A stretch of 64,000 nucleotides of DNA from assembly GCA_002690705.1 (NCBI GenBank), contig NZFO01000004.1:53147-117146 (forward strand). Reading direction: 5' to 3'. Source of the stretch: Magnetovibrio sp. (GTDB taxonomy: Bacteria; Pseudomonadota; Alphaproteobacteria; Rhodospirillales; Casp-alpha2). The position numbers and the translations under genes were made by a program. Positions 25,782 to 35,111 of this stretch are shown here, in pieces (position 1 is the stretch's first letter; each line of letters opens with the position of its first letter). The notes beneath the pieces are model-generated. The model searched no databases. It had not been told where the DNA came from and was given only the letters and a program-made list of their open reading frames with translations.

Positions 25782-26702
25782 ATGGATTGGAATCAACTCC
25801 GAGTGTTCGCTACGGTAGCTGATGTAGGGAGTTTTACAGCGGCTGGGAAGGCGCTCGGGCTAAGCCAGTCAGCGGTTAGCCGCCAAATTGGTGGACTTGA
25901 ACGAGATCTTGGGGTGATACTTTTCCGACGTCATGCTAGCGGGATTATATTAAGTGAGCCGGGGGCGGAACTTAAAAGTGCAGTTGAGGAGATGTCATCT
26001 AGATTGGCGCTTGCTACCGGCCAGATAAATGAGTTCCGTGATACCCCAGAAGGTCCTTTAAGAATTACAACTACTGCGGCTTTTGGGTCTGCATGGTTGA
26101 GCGCCCGAATGAATAGGTTTATTGAAACTTATCCTGATATTTCTGTGTCGCTACTTTTAGTTGATAATCTAGAATTGGATCTTTGTCAGGGTGAAGCTGA
26201 TGTCGCCATTCGCTTCCAGCGACCCACACAGCAAAACCTAGTATTGCGAAAACTGATGTCTATTCGATACCATGTTTTTGCCTCGTCACAATATCTAGAG
26301 GTAAATGGAACGCCGGAAAACGAAGAGGACCTAGATAATCACCGTATAATCGTTTATGGCGATGATGTTCCCGCACCTATCGAAGATCTAAACTGGCTAT
26401 TAATGGCAGGCCGGGAGGATAACGAACCTAGAACACCAGCGTTGCAGGTTAATAGTGTTTACGGTATTTATCGTGCTGTATTAAGCGGCCTAGGTATAGC
26501 GGCCTTACCCTACTATTTAAGCGAAGAATCCTCAAACCTTAGCGAAATCCTTCCCACGTTACAGGGTCCTAGCATTGAGGCCTTTTTTGTATATCCAGAG
26601 GAATTACGTCATTCTAAGCGTATTGCTGTTCTGAGGGATTTTCTTTTAGATGAAGTCATAGCCTCTCGCAAATCGAGAAGTTCGGGAAGTAAGCGACGAT
26701 GA
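25782..26702 (+). CDS. LysR-family transcriptional regulator
   Basis: 306 aa. The N-terminal helix-turn-helix (MDWNQLRVFATVADVGSFTA, then LGLSQSAVSRQIGGLERDLG) is classic LysR. The ligand-binding domain (about residues 90-295) resembles the GcvA/AmpR group (GPLRITTTAAFGSAWL, GEADVAIRF, GLGIAALPYYL). Its stop overlaps the next gene by four bases. It could regulate the upstream oxidoreductase operon, but the distance and co-directional arrangement do not prove this. Confidence 0.88.
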   Translation: MDWNQLRVFATVADVGSFTAAGKALGLSQSAVSRQIGGLERDLGVILFRRHASGIILSEPGAELKSAVEEMSSRLALATGQINEFRDTPEGPLRITTTAAFGSAWLSARMNRFIETYPDISVSLLLVDNLELDLCQGEADVAIRFQRPTQQNLVLRKLMSIRYHVFASSQYLEVNGTPENEEDLDNHRIIVYGDDVPAPIEDLNWLLMAGREDNEPRTPALQVNSVYGIYRAVLSGLGIAALPYYLSEESSNLSEILPTLQGPSIEAFFVYPEELRHSKRIAVLRDFLLDEVIASRKSRSSGSKRR

Positions 26703-26944
26703 GAGCAATCTGTTCTAAATCGGGACCTTATGTTGTGAAGGTAAAGGCAGGTCAAAAGTATCTATGGTGTAGCTGTGGCCGAAGTCAGTCTCAACCTTGG
26801 TGTGATCAATCTCATTCTGCGACTGATGATAAACCGCTCGAGTTTATCGCCCCAATAACTGCTGAATTTTACATGTGTGGCTGTAAACAGTCCGAAAACA
26901 AGCCTTATTGTTTTGGTAATTGCCGTGGACATCATCGTAACTGA
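26699..26944 (+). CDS. CDGSH-type iron-sulfur protein, two motifs
   Basis: 81 aa with two CDGSH-like motifs: CSC...WCDQSH near residues 23-36, and CGC...YCFGNCRGHH near the C-terminus. Each can bind a redox-active [2Fe-2S] cluster with three cysteines and a histidine. The first has Gln-Ser-His for Gly-Ser-His, and the second departs further. It overlaps the LysR stop (ATGA), so the two are co-translated. It is probably a small cytoplasmic electron-transfer or redox-sensing protein. Confidence 0.8.
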   Translation: MRAICSKSGPYVVKVKAGQKYLWCSCGRSQSQPWCDQSHSATDDKPLEFIAPITAEFYMCGCKQSENKPYCFGNCRGHHRN

Positions 26945-26971
26945 CGTCAAGTTAGGCGGGGGTGCATCGTA

Positions 26972-27301
26972 ATGGAACGTGAGATCTTATTTCGGGTTGT
27001 TGTCCAACATAATTTGGTCACTACATTAGAGACGTTTGAGAGTGAGCAGAATATGGAAATCCCGGCAGATAATCTGGCAGTAACACTCCTGCTAGCGTCA
27101 AAGTTCCGGGACAGCGGGAATATTGATGGAAGTTATGTATTCCGGAGTATTCATTCCGCAAAAGATTTTGCCTTAGTGGCGCTTGATTTTATAAAAAAAC
27201 TTATTGAAAAATCGGAAAAAGGATTGGAAACACATAATTTTTATTCGGAGCCTACATGGTTAAATCCGTCTTTAAAAAAGAAACAAGAATTGTCACATTA
27301 G
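26972..27301 (+). CDS. Hypothetical protein, 109 aa
   Basis: I do not recognise this protein. It is 109 aa, soluble, with a basic C-terminus and no cysteines. It follows the CDGSH gene by 27 bases and is the last gene on this strand before a non-coding and decayed region. No clear ribosome-binding site is visible. Confidence 0.5.
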   Translation: MEREILFRVVVQHNLVTTLETFESEQNMEIPADNLAVTLLLASKFRDSGNIDGSYVFRSIHSAKDFALVALDFIKKLIEKSEKGLETHNFYSEPTWLNPSLKKKQELSH

Positions 27302-27772
27302 GTCTTACATACTCGAGATAGAATAGAAGTGAGCTACTGATGAATGGGTTATGTTATTGACACTGACCAGTGCGCTAATCAAAAATTTGTAACTCCTTTT
27401 TTAAATTAGGCACCTCAGTTAGCTCAAACGGTCTAAGAGATAATTGGATTTAAGCCTGTGTTTTTATAATTGTAATTTGGGTGATTGCGACGGTATAGCG
27501 AGGCCAATGAGTCCTAGAAAGTCTATCCTAAGGTTCTTTCTTCTTGAATTATTAAATAAGCAAACAGCATTTTAGTAACGCCTGCCCGTGCAAACACGGT
27601 TGATTCCATTCTAGCTATGGATAATTGCGGCAAATATCTAAGACTTGTAATAGTTTTCGCCCCAAAGGCGTAGAGTGGCCTCGTTGATCCCGAATACGGA
27701 TGTCCATTGTCGTTTCTTCAATATCTTTCTGATTTTTAAAATACAAGTATAAATTTTTTTTGAACTGCTATT
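27302..27772. other. 471-bp stretch without a recognisable gene
   Basis: AT-rich, with frequent stops in all frames. It lies downstream of the broken DUF6352 gene on the minus strand, so it may contain remnants of a neighbour of that gene. I could not identify any. Confidence 0.4.
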
Positions 27773-28720
27773 CTAGATATCTCTCGGTAGAGTTAAATTA
27801 ACCGGTAAAATTAGCGATTTTAATCGCACACGGCCCGGGTCCGTCATACATACTCTATGATGTACGGGCCCACCAGCGAGATCGGAACCTATAACACCGG
27901 GATCTTTAAATTCTATCCGTAACAACTTTAGGAAGCGACTCATCAGGGCATCGTCCACGGCGCTGCCGTTGTAAATATCAGGAAATAGTATACTTGCATC
28001 CGCGTCATGACCCACGTGCCACACCCAAAGCTGGTCATGTATCTCCGGTACTGGTGGAATATTTACGTTGAGTCTCAGAAAGTGCGGGATCCAATTCTCT
28101 AAAATTCGGGCTAAAGCATATGAAGCCGGTCTTGAAAAAGCAATCTCGAGGACGCAGTTAAAGGCACCTGCACGTGGCCAATAGATATATGAATTATCCG
28201 CTGTCAGGACGTTTAATTCGACAGATGTGTAATTGACAGCGCTATCAACAATCAGTTTTCAAGGCTCCCCATACCACCAGTAGTCGCGAGGCGGGACACA
28301 ATCTCTGCTTCAGCCAGAAAGAATGCTTCTGGAAGGGTCGGCATCTGTTCACGAAATAAGAGCTCGCTGGCGCGTGCGAGGAACGGGTCGTTTGATCTGG
28401 AGACAATTGCTAGCAGCACAGTCCATGCCATTGCATCGAGGAATACATGGGGCAATGACAAGTTGCCTGTACGAAAAATCCCGAGAAAACAAACCTCTAT
28501 ACTAACGGCAGCTAGGAGCTTATCACAGAACCCTGAGAGAACACGGTAATTGTCTTGAGCTTCGGGGTTAGCAAACTTCCAAAGTTCAGCGTCGCTTATA
28601 GCTTTGCCGGACCCTCCAAGAGGCGAGCATGAAGGGCACATTTAGCGTCACACGACTCTGAGATAATCGTAAACTTTGGTCGCTTCTTCAGGGTGCGGAG
28701 GTAGTCATAGGTTTCTATTC
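27773..28720 (-). pseudogene. Broken DUF6352-family gene
   Basis: Reading the minus strand in three successive frames restores one protein of the DUF6352 type. The first part reads TYDYLRTLKKRP, then ESCDAKCALHARLLEGPAK, and is in a different frame from what follows (break near 28610-28625). The middle, AISDAELWKFANPEAQDNYR to GGMGSLEN, stops at 28252. The last part (VELNVLTADNSYIYWPRAG, WVWHVGHDADASILFPDIYNG, RLKSLILPVNL) is in yet another frame, break near 28255. At least two frameshifts are needed, and a stop lies close upstream of the first part. The family's function is unknown to me. The 5' boundary is approximate. Confidence 0.75.
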
Positions 28721-28804
28721 ACCAATCTTCCTGGTTGGGAGTTAGGAGTCTGTGATAGGAGTTAGGCTAAATATCGTTTGGTTCAGAAGAAAGAGTTTGA
28801 AACC

Positions 28805-29122
28805 TCACTTGGGTCCACTGATGCTTGCATGTAGGGGTTTGGTCTCCTCGAACTTCTGCATTTGTTCGTCAGATGCCTTCTTTTGATGGACCGTCTTCCA
28901 AATATTGTATGGCATACCGTAGATCACTTCCCGGGCACTATCGTAAGACAGTTCAATGCCCCGTGCGTCGGCTTCCGCCTTATACCATTTTGATAGGCAA
29001 TTGCGGCAAAAACCGGCTAAATTCATAATATCAATATTTTGAGCGTCCGTGCGCTTTTGAAGATGCTTTATTAGCCCCCTAAAGGCCGCAGCCTCAAGCT
29101 CAATACGGGTCTGTTCATTCAT
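28805..29122 (-). CDS. DUF1244 family protein
   Basis: 105 aa. It matches the small alphaproteobacterial DUF1244 family: NIDIMNLAGFCRNCLSKWYKAEAD and YGMPYNIWKTVHQ are its conserved blocks, with the paired cysteines in FCRNCLSKW. The opening MNEQTRIELEAAAFR also fits. AAGGGAGAA lies before the ATG. It is intact, in contrast to the broken DUF6352 gene just downstream. Function unknown. Confidence 0.85.
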   Translation of the reverse strand: MNEQTRIELEAAAFRGLIKHLQKRTDAQNIDIMNLAGFCRNCLSKWYKAEADARGIELSYDSAREVIYGMPYNIWKTVHQKKASDEQMQKFEETKPLHASISGPK

Positions 29123-29300
29123 TTGATTCTCCCTTGATCATTTCTAAAAAAGGATTAAAGAACTAGTCATTTCATATAAGCCGTCTTGACACTTAAGTAC
29201 CAGCCTAGCTTTTTATCCTCGATAAAATAACACTAATTTTATACCATGCGCCGTTAATAAGTTTGGTGCGAAACGTTAGAGATACTCTGAGCAATAACTG

Positions 29301-29373
29301 AGAGATAAGGATATTCAGAAAGCCATCTTATCATCAAAATTTTTATTTTATATTTTGAGTAATCCTTATCTCT
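29301..29373. repeat. 12-bp perfect inverted repeat downstream of purD
   Basis: AGAGATAAGGAT (29301-29312) and its complement ATCCTTATCTCT (29362-29373) are separated by 49 bases of AT-rich sequence. It ends ten bases beyond the purD stop and could act as a terminator hairpin with a long loop, or be a remnant of mobile DNA ends. Confidence 0.5.
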
Positions 29374-29382
29374 ATGAAAACA

Positions 29383-30672
29383 TTATTTAGTATTTTGAAT
29401 GGTTTTTTTTACCGCGCGCCAACCAATATCTGTTCGGTAAAAGCCTTCCTTCCAATTGATCATTCGGATAGCTTTGTAAGCGTTTTTTTGAGCCTCTGCG
29501 ATATCGCATCCAATAGCTGTAACATTCAAGACACGTCCGCCGATTGCGATTAACCTGTCGCCGTCAACCCGTGTTCCCGCATGGAAAACAGTTACACCTC
29601 TGATTTTTTCAGCCGCTTTGATACCCGTGATCTCAGAGCCTTTTCCGAACATTCCGGGGTAACCTCTTGCGGCCATCACTATACTTAATGCTGCGTCTTT
29701 GTGCCATTCTATCTCAACGCTATCCAGTCTACCTTCCGCTGCTGCGAGGAGTATTTCTAAAGCGTCTGATTTTAACCGCATCATCAATGGTTGACATTCT
29801 GGGTCGCCAAAACGGCAGTTATACTCTATTAGCTTGGGACCGTTTTCGGTGATCATTAATCCGGCGTATAATACACCTTTAAATGGGGTCCCCTCTTTGG
29901 CCATACCAATGATAGTTGGCTCAATGATAGTCTCCATAACCTCTTTAGTGAGTTTTTTATTTAAAATCGGGGCTGGGGTATATGCGCCCATACCACCTGT
30001 ATTGGGGCCTTTATCGCCATCAAAAGCTGCTTTGTGATCCTGTGCGCTTGCTAATGGAAGAGCTATTTTGCCATCAAGAAGTGCGAAGAAGCTGGCTTCC
30101 TCACCCTCCATAAATTCTTCAATTACGACTTTCCCCCCGGCATTTTTGAACTTTTTCTCAATCATCATTTGGTTAATGGCAGCGTAAGCTTCGGATTTGG
30201 TGTGGCAAAGGATAACACCTTTGCCCCCTGCTAAGCCGTCAGCCTTAACCACAATAGGCGCACCATGGGAGTCAATGTATGCCTTTGCCGCGTGAAAGTC
30301 TTTAAAGCACGCGTATTGGGCAGTGGGAATATCGTACTTCGCGCAGAGATCCTTCATCCGAGCTTTAGATCCCTCAATCATAGCCGCCCCCGCTGATGGC
30401 CCAAACGCAGTTATTCCCGCTGCTGTCAACTGGTCTGCCAACCCCATTACCAACGGGCCTTCGGGGCCTATGACGACGAAATCTATTTTTTTTTCCTTAG
30501 CAAATGCAACTATAGCGTCAATATCGTCCGCCTTTATATCTACACATTCGGCAATATTCGTGATGCCGCCATTACCTGGTGCGCAATAAAGGCTGCTGCA
30601 TCTAGGTGATTTGGCGATCGCCCATGTTAAGGCATGCTCGCGCCCACCTGATCCCACCACTAAAACTCTCAT
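29383..30672 (-). CDS. purD: Phosphoribosylamine-glycine ligase
   Basis: 429 aa, the usual PurD length; the second step of purine synthesis, joining glycine to phosphoribosylamine with ATP. The N-terminal MRVLVVGSGGREHALTWA, the central ATP-grasp (VVKADGLAGGKGVI, EEFMEGEEASFFAL, GPNTGGMGAY) and ENGPKLIEYNCRFGDPECQ are all diagnostic. It is divergent from xseA, a common arrangement in alphaproteobacteria. Confidence 0.96.
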   Translation of the reverse strand: MRVLVVGSGGREHALTWAIAKSPRCSSLYCAPGNGGITNIAECVDIKADDIDAIVAFAKEKKIDFVVIGPEGPLVMGLADQLTAAGITAFGPSAGAAMIEGSKARMKDLCAKYDIPTAQYACFKDFHAAKAYIDSHGAPIVVKADGLAGGKGVILCHTKSEAYAAINQMMIEKKFKNAGGKVVIEEFMEGEEASFFALLDGKIALPLASAQDHKAAFDGDKGPNTGGMGAYTPAPILNKKLTKEVMETIIEPTIIGMAKEGTPFKGVLYAGLMITENGPKLIEYNCRFGDPECQPLMMRLKSDALEILLAAAEGRLDSVEIEWHKDAALSIVMAARGYPGMFGKGSEITGIKAAEKIRGVTVFHAGTRVDGDRLIAIGGRVLNVTAIGCDIAEAQKNAYKAIRMINWKEGFYRTDIGWRAVKKTIQNTK

Positions 30673-30746
30673 GGCGTTTTTACTCCTAATTATCCACTAG
30701 GTGGCTTTTTCTCTTCTGCAATATCATGTAAATTTGCACTCTAATC

Positions 30747-32162
30747 ATGATTGACCATACTTTCACCGATAACAAGCGAACTTACGAGACTGGCCATGAT
30801 GCTGGTGGGACAGTGCATAATTTACCCGTATTTGGTGTTGGAGAGATAGCTCAGGCATTGAAGACTACTGTTGAGCAAACGTTCCAACGAATTCGGGTGA
30901 GAGGGGAGGTTTCCGGTCTAAAATGCGCAGCTTCGGGACATATTTATTTCACCCTTAAGGATGAGGGGGCCGTATTAGATGGAGTTTGCTGGCGGGGCAA
31001 AGCTCAAAGCATTCGGCAGCAGCCAGAGGACGGAATGGAGATGATCGTTACGGGGCGACTGACTACGTATCCGGCGCGATCACGCTATCAAATTATTGTG
31101 GAATCTTTTGAGTTGGCTGGCGAAGGAGCTTTACTCAAGCTATTAGAAAATCGAAGACGTATGCTTGGGTCTGAGGGCTTATTTGACGCAGATCGGAAGC
31201 GTAAATTACCTTTCTTACCACGAGTAATTGGTGTCGTTACGTCGCCGACGGGGGCTGTGGTTCGCGATATACTTAGTCGGCTGGAAGAGCGGTTCCCAAG
31301 CCAAGTTTTGGTGTGGCCAGTATTAGTTCAAGGCGAGTTTGCAGCCACGCAAATAGTCGCCGCCATTCAGGGTCTTAATCAACTGGGAGATTTGGCCGAC
31401 GTTCCAAAACCAGAATTGATCATCGTCGCGCGTGGTGGAGGTAGTCTTGAAGACTTGTGGGCTTTTAATGAAGAAACGGTGGTTCGCGCTGCCGCTAGCA
31501 GTGAAATTCCGTTGATTTCGGCTGTTGGACATGAGACTGACACCACATTGATTGATTTTGCATCCGACCAGCGTGCGCCCACTCCAACCGCTGCGGCAGA
31601 AATGGCAGTCCCCGAACGCCATAAATTATTAGCGCACATTTTTGATGACAACGCGCGGCTGCAGACTGCCGTTAATAGACGAGTGAAGGATGGGCGTCTT
31701 CGTCTTCATGCCATGTCTCTTGGTTTACCTGACTTGGGCCGCACGGTTGCTGAAAATACTCAACGCCTTGATGATTGGAGTGAACGCCTCAGTAATGCTC
31801 TAAGGCTTGGGGTCGGCGCACGTCGAAGTCAGCTGGCAGTTCATGTGGGAGGCTTGAGGTCACCGGCCCACATGATTGGAAGAGCAACTGAACGTCTACA
31901 GGGTGAACTGCGGGCATTGAAGCGAGAAGCGTCGCAAACACTTAAACGGGAGAAAGATAGATTAAAAGCAGGCACGGCCCTTCTTGAGAGCTACTCGTAC
32001 CAGCGTGTTCTGGAACGAGGCTTTGCTCTTGTTACTAATGCGAACGGTAAAACGGTCGCCTCTGCGGGGGTGGTTGATCATGGCGACTATGTGACACTGC
32101 AGCTTGCGGATGGCGCCGTTCGGGCACGGATTATTTGTGGTGGAACAGAGAAAAAAAAATAA
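30747..32162 (+). CDS. xseA: Exodeoxyribonuclease VII large subunit
   Basis: 471 aa. An N-terminal OB fold (LPVFGVGEIAQALKTTVEQTFQRIRVRGEVSG) is followed by the catalytic domain with GVVTSPTGAVVRDIL, ARGGGSLEDLWAFNEE and SAVGHETDTTLIDFASDQRAPTP, all XseA signatures. It degrades single-stranded DNA together with XseB, which is not in this window. The first 20 residues before the OB fold look variable, so the start may lie slightly downstream of the ATG at 30747. Confidence 0.95.
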   Translation: MIDHTFTDNKRTYETGHDAGGTVHNLPVFGVGEIAQALKTTVEQTFQRIRVRGEVSGLKCAASGHIYFTLKDEGAVLDGVCWRGKAQSIRQQPEDGMEMIVTGRLTTYPARSRYQIIVESFELAGEGALLKLLENRRRMLGSEGLFDADRKRKLPFLPRVIGVVTSPTGAVVRDILSRLEERFPSQVLVWPVLVQGEFAATQIVAAIQGLNQLGDLADVPKPELIIVARGGGSLEDLWAFNEETVVRAAASSEIPLISAVGHETDTTLIDFASDQRAPTPTAAAEMAVPERHKLLAHIFDDNARLQTAVNRRVKDGRLRLHAMSLGLPDLGRTVAENTQRLDDWSERLSNALRLGVGARRSQLAVHVGGLRSPAHMIGRATERLQGELRALKREASQTLKREKDRLKAGTALLESYSYQRVLERGFALVTNANGKTVASAGVVDHGDYVTLQLADGAVRARIICGGTEKKK

Positions 32163-32220
32163 GGGAGCGAAAATTGAAATCGAAATCTAATATTGATGAT
32201 GTCCAAGGTAACCTTCTTTG

Positions 32221-33042
32221 ATGGACAAAAGTTTTTTTTTAATAGTAGGACTCGGTATAATTTTAGGGTTTCCAGCTACCGCTTGTGATGTACCTTTTCA
32301 GGGTGAGGGACGCCAAGGCGGGTTGATGATCGGAACCGTCCCCAAAAGCGCCAAAGTTTTAGTTGATGGAAAAAGAGTGCGGGTGTCATCCGCGGGAAGA
32401 TTTCTTTTAGGTTTCGGTCGTGACCACCAAAGGCCCATTAACGTGCAAGTTCACTTATTAAATGGTCACAGTTATTTGTGCACCCTGAGTGTAACACCCC
32501 AAGTTTATGAAATTCAACGTATTGATGGCTTGCCGCAGAGGCAGGTTACACCGGACCAAAAAGCTATTAGGAGGATTCGTGCCGAAAACGCGATTATCAG
32601 CGAGGTTAGGCGGAAGGATACAGGGAGAACAGATTTTTTGCGAGGATTTCAGTGGCCGCTTAAAGGCCGGATTTCTGGTATTTTTGGTTCGCAGCGGATT
32701 CTTAATGGTAAACCTCGTCGTCCACACAACGGTGTTGATATCGCGGCGCCAATCGGCACGCCTATACTTGCGCCGGCTGCAGGGAAGGTGGTTTTAGTCC
32801 ATTCAGATATGTTCTTTACGGGTAAATCCATAATGCTTGACCATGGACATGGATTGACCAGCATTTATGTACACATGAGTGCTATTTCAGTCATAGATGG
32901 GGAAGAGGTCGACGTGGGGGAGGAAATTGGAAAAGTAGGGAAAACGGGCAGAGCGACTGGGCCACACTTACACTGGGGTGTATCGCTATTTCACACTCAC
33001 TTAGACCCTATCCTTCTAACTGGCCCCATGCCAAGCCCATGA
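32221..33042 (+). CDS. M23-family peptidoglycan peptidase (LytM domain)
   Basis: 273 aa. A signal peptide (about residues 1-19, ending FPATAC) precedes a beta-rich N-terminal domain. The LytM domain covers residues 150-270, with zinc ligands in RRPHNGVDIAAP and HLHWGVS and the GKTGRATGPHLHWG motif. It is exported and should cut peptide cross-bridges in the cell wall. The ATG at 32221 is chosen over a TTG three bases upstream. It follows xseA by 58 bases, a conserved neighbour pair in many alphaproteobacteria. Confidence 0.9.
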   Translation: MDKSFFLIVGLGIILGFPATACDVPFQGEGRQGGLMIGTVPKSAKVLVDGKRVRVSSAGRFLLGFGRDHQRPINVQVHLLNGHSYLCTLSVTPQVYEIQRIDGLPQRQVTPDQKAIRRIRAENAIISEVRRKDTGRTDFLRGFQWPLKGRISGIFGSQRILNGKPRRPHNGVDIAAPIGTPILAPAAGKVVLVHSDMFFTGKSIMLDHGHGLTSIYVHMSAISVIDGEEVDVGEEIGKVGKTGRATGPHLHWGVSLFHTHLDPILLTGPMPSP

Positions 33043-33205
33043 GCTGCCATGACAAATATGATTTTAATCGTCTTTCTGTCCGAATACTATCTCAGAGCCT
33101 ATAGTCTTGCGGCTCATGGTTAGAGAGATGGGCATGGGCTCTTTTAGATTGGGAACTCGCCTTTCATTGGAATTGTAATTGGGGTGTCGTCGGTGCGAGA
33201 TCTTT

Positions 33206-34108
33206 TTAATCTGGCCACCGGTTGTGAACCCATAACCATTGTTCTGGCGCTTCCCGGATCCATTCTTCTAAGCGAACATTTATCATAGTCATTATTGATT
33301 TCACATCCCTATGACGATCTCCACTCGGAGTAAAATTTAGCGGTGGATCAATTATAAGTTTAAATCGAGGGCCGGGATATCGACGAACCCTAGCCCCGAC
33401 TACGGGACATTTATAACGTACCGCCATCTCTGCCAAACCAGGAGCGGTCATTGCATCACGGCCAAAGAAAGGTATTGGGATGCCATCATTCATCTTTTGA
33501 TCAGCCATCATGCCAAGATGCCGCTTTAAATAAAGTGATTTCAAAAGTTGTCGCGCTCCTATAGAGCCTTTTGGAATAAGTTCACCTGTGATTGACCTAC
33601 GTCCTAACCGGAAGACCCATTCAAGCATTCGATTGTTGGCAGCACGGTAAACCCTATCTAACGGCAGCCCGTATTGGGTTGCCCCGAGTGAGACGATCTC
33701 CCAATTACCAATATGTCCTGAAAAGAAAATACCAGGTTCATTGTCATCACGCAGGAGTTCAACATGTTCTATCCCAACTACCTCGACGATCCCGCGGTCA
33801 GCATTAATATTGATACTAGGTAGATGTGGATATTCGCCAGCGACCCGACCTAGATTGTCCCACATATCTTTTGCGATAGAGGTAATTTCACTGATTGGCT
33901 TGTGTGGAAATGCAGATTTAAGGTTTTTTAAAGCGAGCGAGTGCAGCTTCAGCTTAGGTCCGATTTTTCGAGCTAAGTAGCCGCCCAGTCCCGATGCGTA
34001 CTTGAATGGTAAGACTCTGAAAACAATGAAAATGACTGCGGTCAGTATGGCGATGATGGGATCTGTGACGAGACGTTTAAGGCCCGGCCGCTGAGTCTGC
34101 ATCATCAA
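33206..34108 (-). CDS. Lipid A acyltransferase (LpxL/HtrB family)
   Basis: 300 aa, of the lysophospholipid acyltransferase family. One N-terminal membrane segment (residues 15-30) and the H-x4-E catalytic motif in FFSGHIGNWEIVS are visible, followed by RAANNRMLEWVF and a PVVGARVRRYPG segment. It ends with PEQWLWVHNRWPD, the typical LpxL C-terminus. It adds a secondary acyl chain to Kdo-lipid A. It overlaps lpxK by 32 bases and is the last gene of the lipid A block. Confidence 0.88.
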   Translation of the reverse strand: MMMQTQRPGLKRLVTDPIIAILTAVIFIVFRVLPFKYASGLGGYLARKIGPKLKLHSLALKNLKSAFPHKPISEITSIAKDMWDNLGRVAGEYPHLPSININADRGIVEVVGIEHVELLRDDNEPGIFFSGHIGNWEIVSLGATQYGLPLDRVYRAANNRMLEWVFRLGRRSITGELIPKGSIGARQLLKSLYLKRHLGMMADQKMNDGIPIPFFGRDAMTAPGLAEMAVRYKCPVVGARVRRYPGPRFKLIIDPPLNFTPSGDRHRDVKSIMTMINVRLEEWIREAPEQWLWVHNRWPD

Positions 34109-35111
34109 CTCCTTTCACAATTTTGAAAAGAACATCGTCTAATGCTGTTTCGTCATCCCAACGGAGCCTCATTGCAAGAGAGACAATGTCGTCTCTTTCT
34201 TTGCTGTCTAGTCGCACAATATCTTTTTCCGTTGTAATCAGCCTTGCGTTCAGCTGTTTTGCCTTTTGCTTCAGATTTAAGATTTCGTTCGTGGTATATG
34301 GGTGATGGTCTGGAAAGGATACAGTATCGGCCAAGTTTGCTCCTGCTTTTATTAAGGTCTCGTAGAATTTTTCTGGCCGGCCAATACCTGTAAATGCCAA
34401 ATAAGAAACCTTAGTTACTTTGTGAGGTTCAACTTGAGGCACCAGACCGTCTGCAGCAGTGCCGGCCTCAATAACGGCAGTTAAAGTTGGAATATGAGCC
34501 GGTATCTCTCGCAAAATATTAGTTACGTCTTCGCCGAGGCAGATTACCGCGTTAATACGTGGTAATGCTGCCTGCAGTGTTTCGCGGAGTGGCCCTGCGG
34601 GTAACAAGCGGCCATTACCCAAACCAAAGCCACCGTCAACGACAAGAAACGAAAAATCTTTATGTAGTGAAGTGTGTTGAAGACCGTCATCCATTATCAA
34701 TACCTCCGCTCCCCGTTTCACGGCCATTTTGGCAGCCTCAGCTCTGTTGCGTGAGCACCAAGTGTCCGCTAATCTCGAGAGTAGCAGGGGTTCATCTCCC
34801 ATTTCAGCTGCTTTGTGACACTTCTCCACCCTTAATGGGCCAATGGTTTTACCACCGTAGCCTCGGGTTAAAAAATGTGGTTTTGCACCAATTTTTTTTA
34901 TTCGTTTGCCTAAATCAATGGCGACGGGGGTCTTGCCTGTGCCGCCAGCCGTTATGTTCCCAATACAGATAACTGGCGCTGAGGTTTTAAGCCCGGGTAT
35001 TGTATTGCTTCGATATAAATTGGCCCCTAATTGGTATAACAAGGAAAGCGGTGCAAGCACTGATGGAAGCATGCTACTGCTACCGCTCTTCCAAAACTCG
35101 GGCGCTTTCAT
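34077..35111 (-). CDS. lpxK: Tetraacyldisaccharide 4'-kinase
   Basis: 344 aa. LpxK adds the 4'-phosphate of lipid A at the inner membrane. The P-loop GNITAGGTGKTPVAIDLG lies near residue 52, and LTRGYGG, GDEPLLLSR and MDDGLQHTSLHKDFSFLVVD are diagnostic. It overlaps waaA by four bases and the acyltransferase by 32 bases, so the block is one operon. Confidence 0.95.
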   Translation of the reverse strand: MKAPEFWKSGSSSMLPSVLAPLSLLYQLGANLYRSNTIPGLKTSAPVICIGNITAGGTGKTPVAIDLGKRIKKIGAKPHFLTRGYGGKTIGPLRVEKCHKAAEMGDEPLLLSRLADTWCSRNRAEAAKMAVKRGAEVLIMDDGLQHTSLHKDFSFLVVDGGFGLGNGRLLPAGPLRETLQAALPRINAVICLGEDVTNILREIPAHIPTLTAVIEAGTAADGLVPQVEPHKVTKVSYLAFTGIGRPEKFYETLIKAGANLADTVSFPDHHPYTTNEILNLKQKAKQLNARLITTEKDIVRLDSKERDDIVSLAMRLRWDDETALDDVLFKIVKGVDDADSAAGP

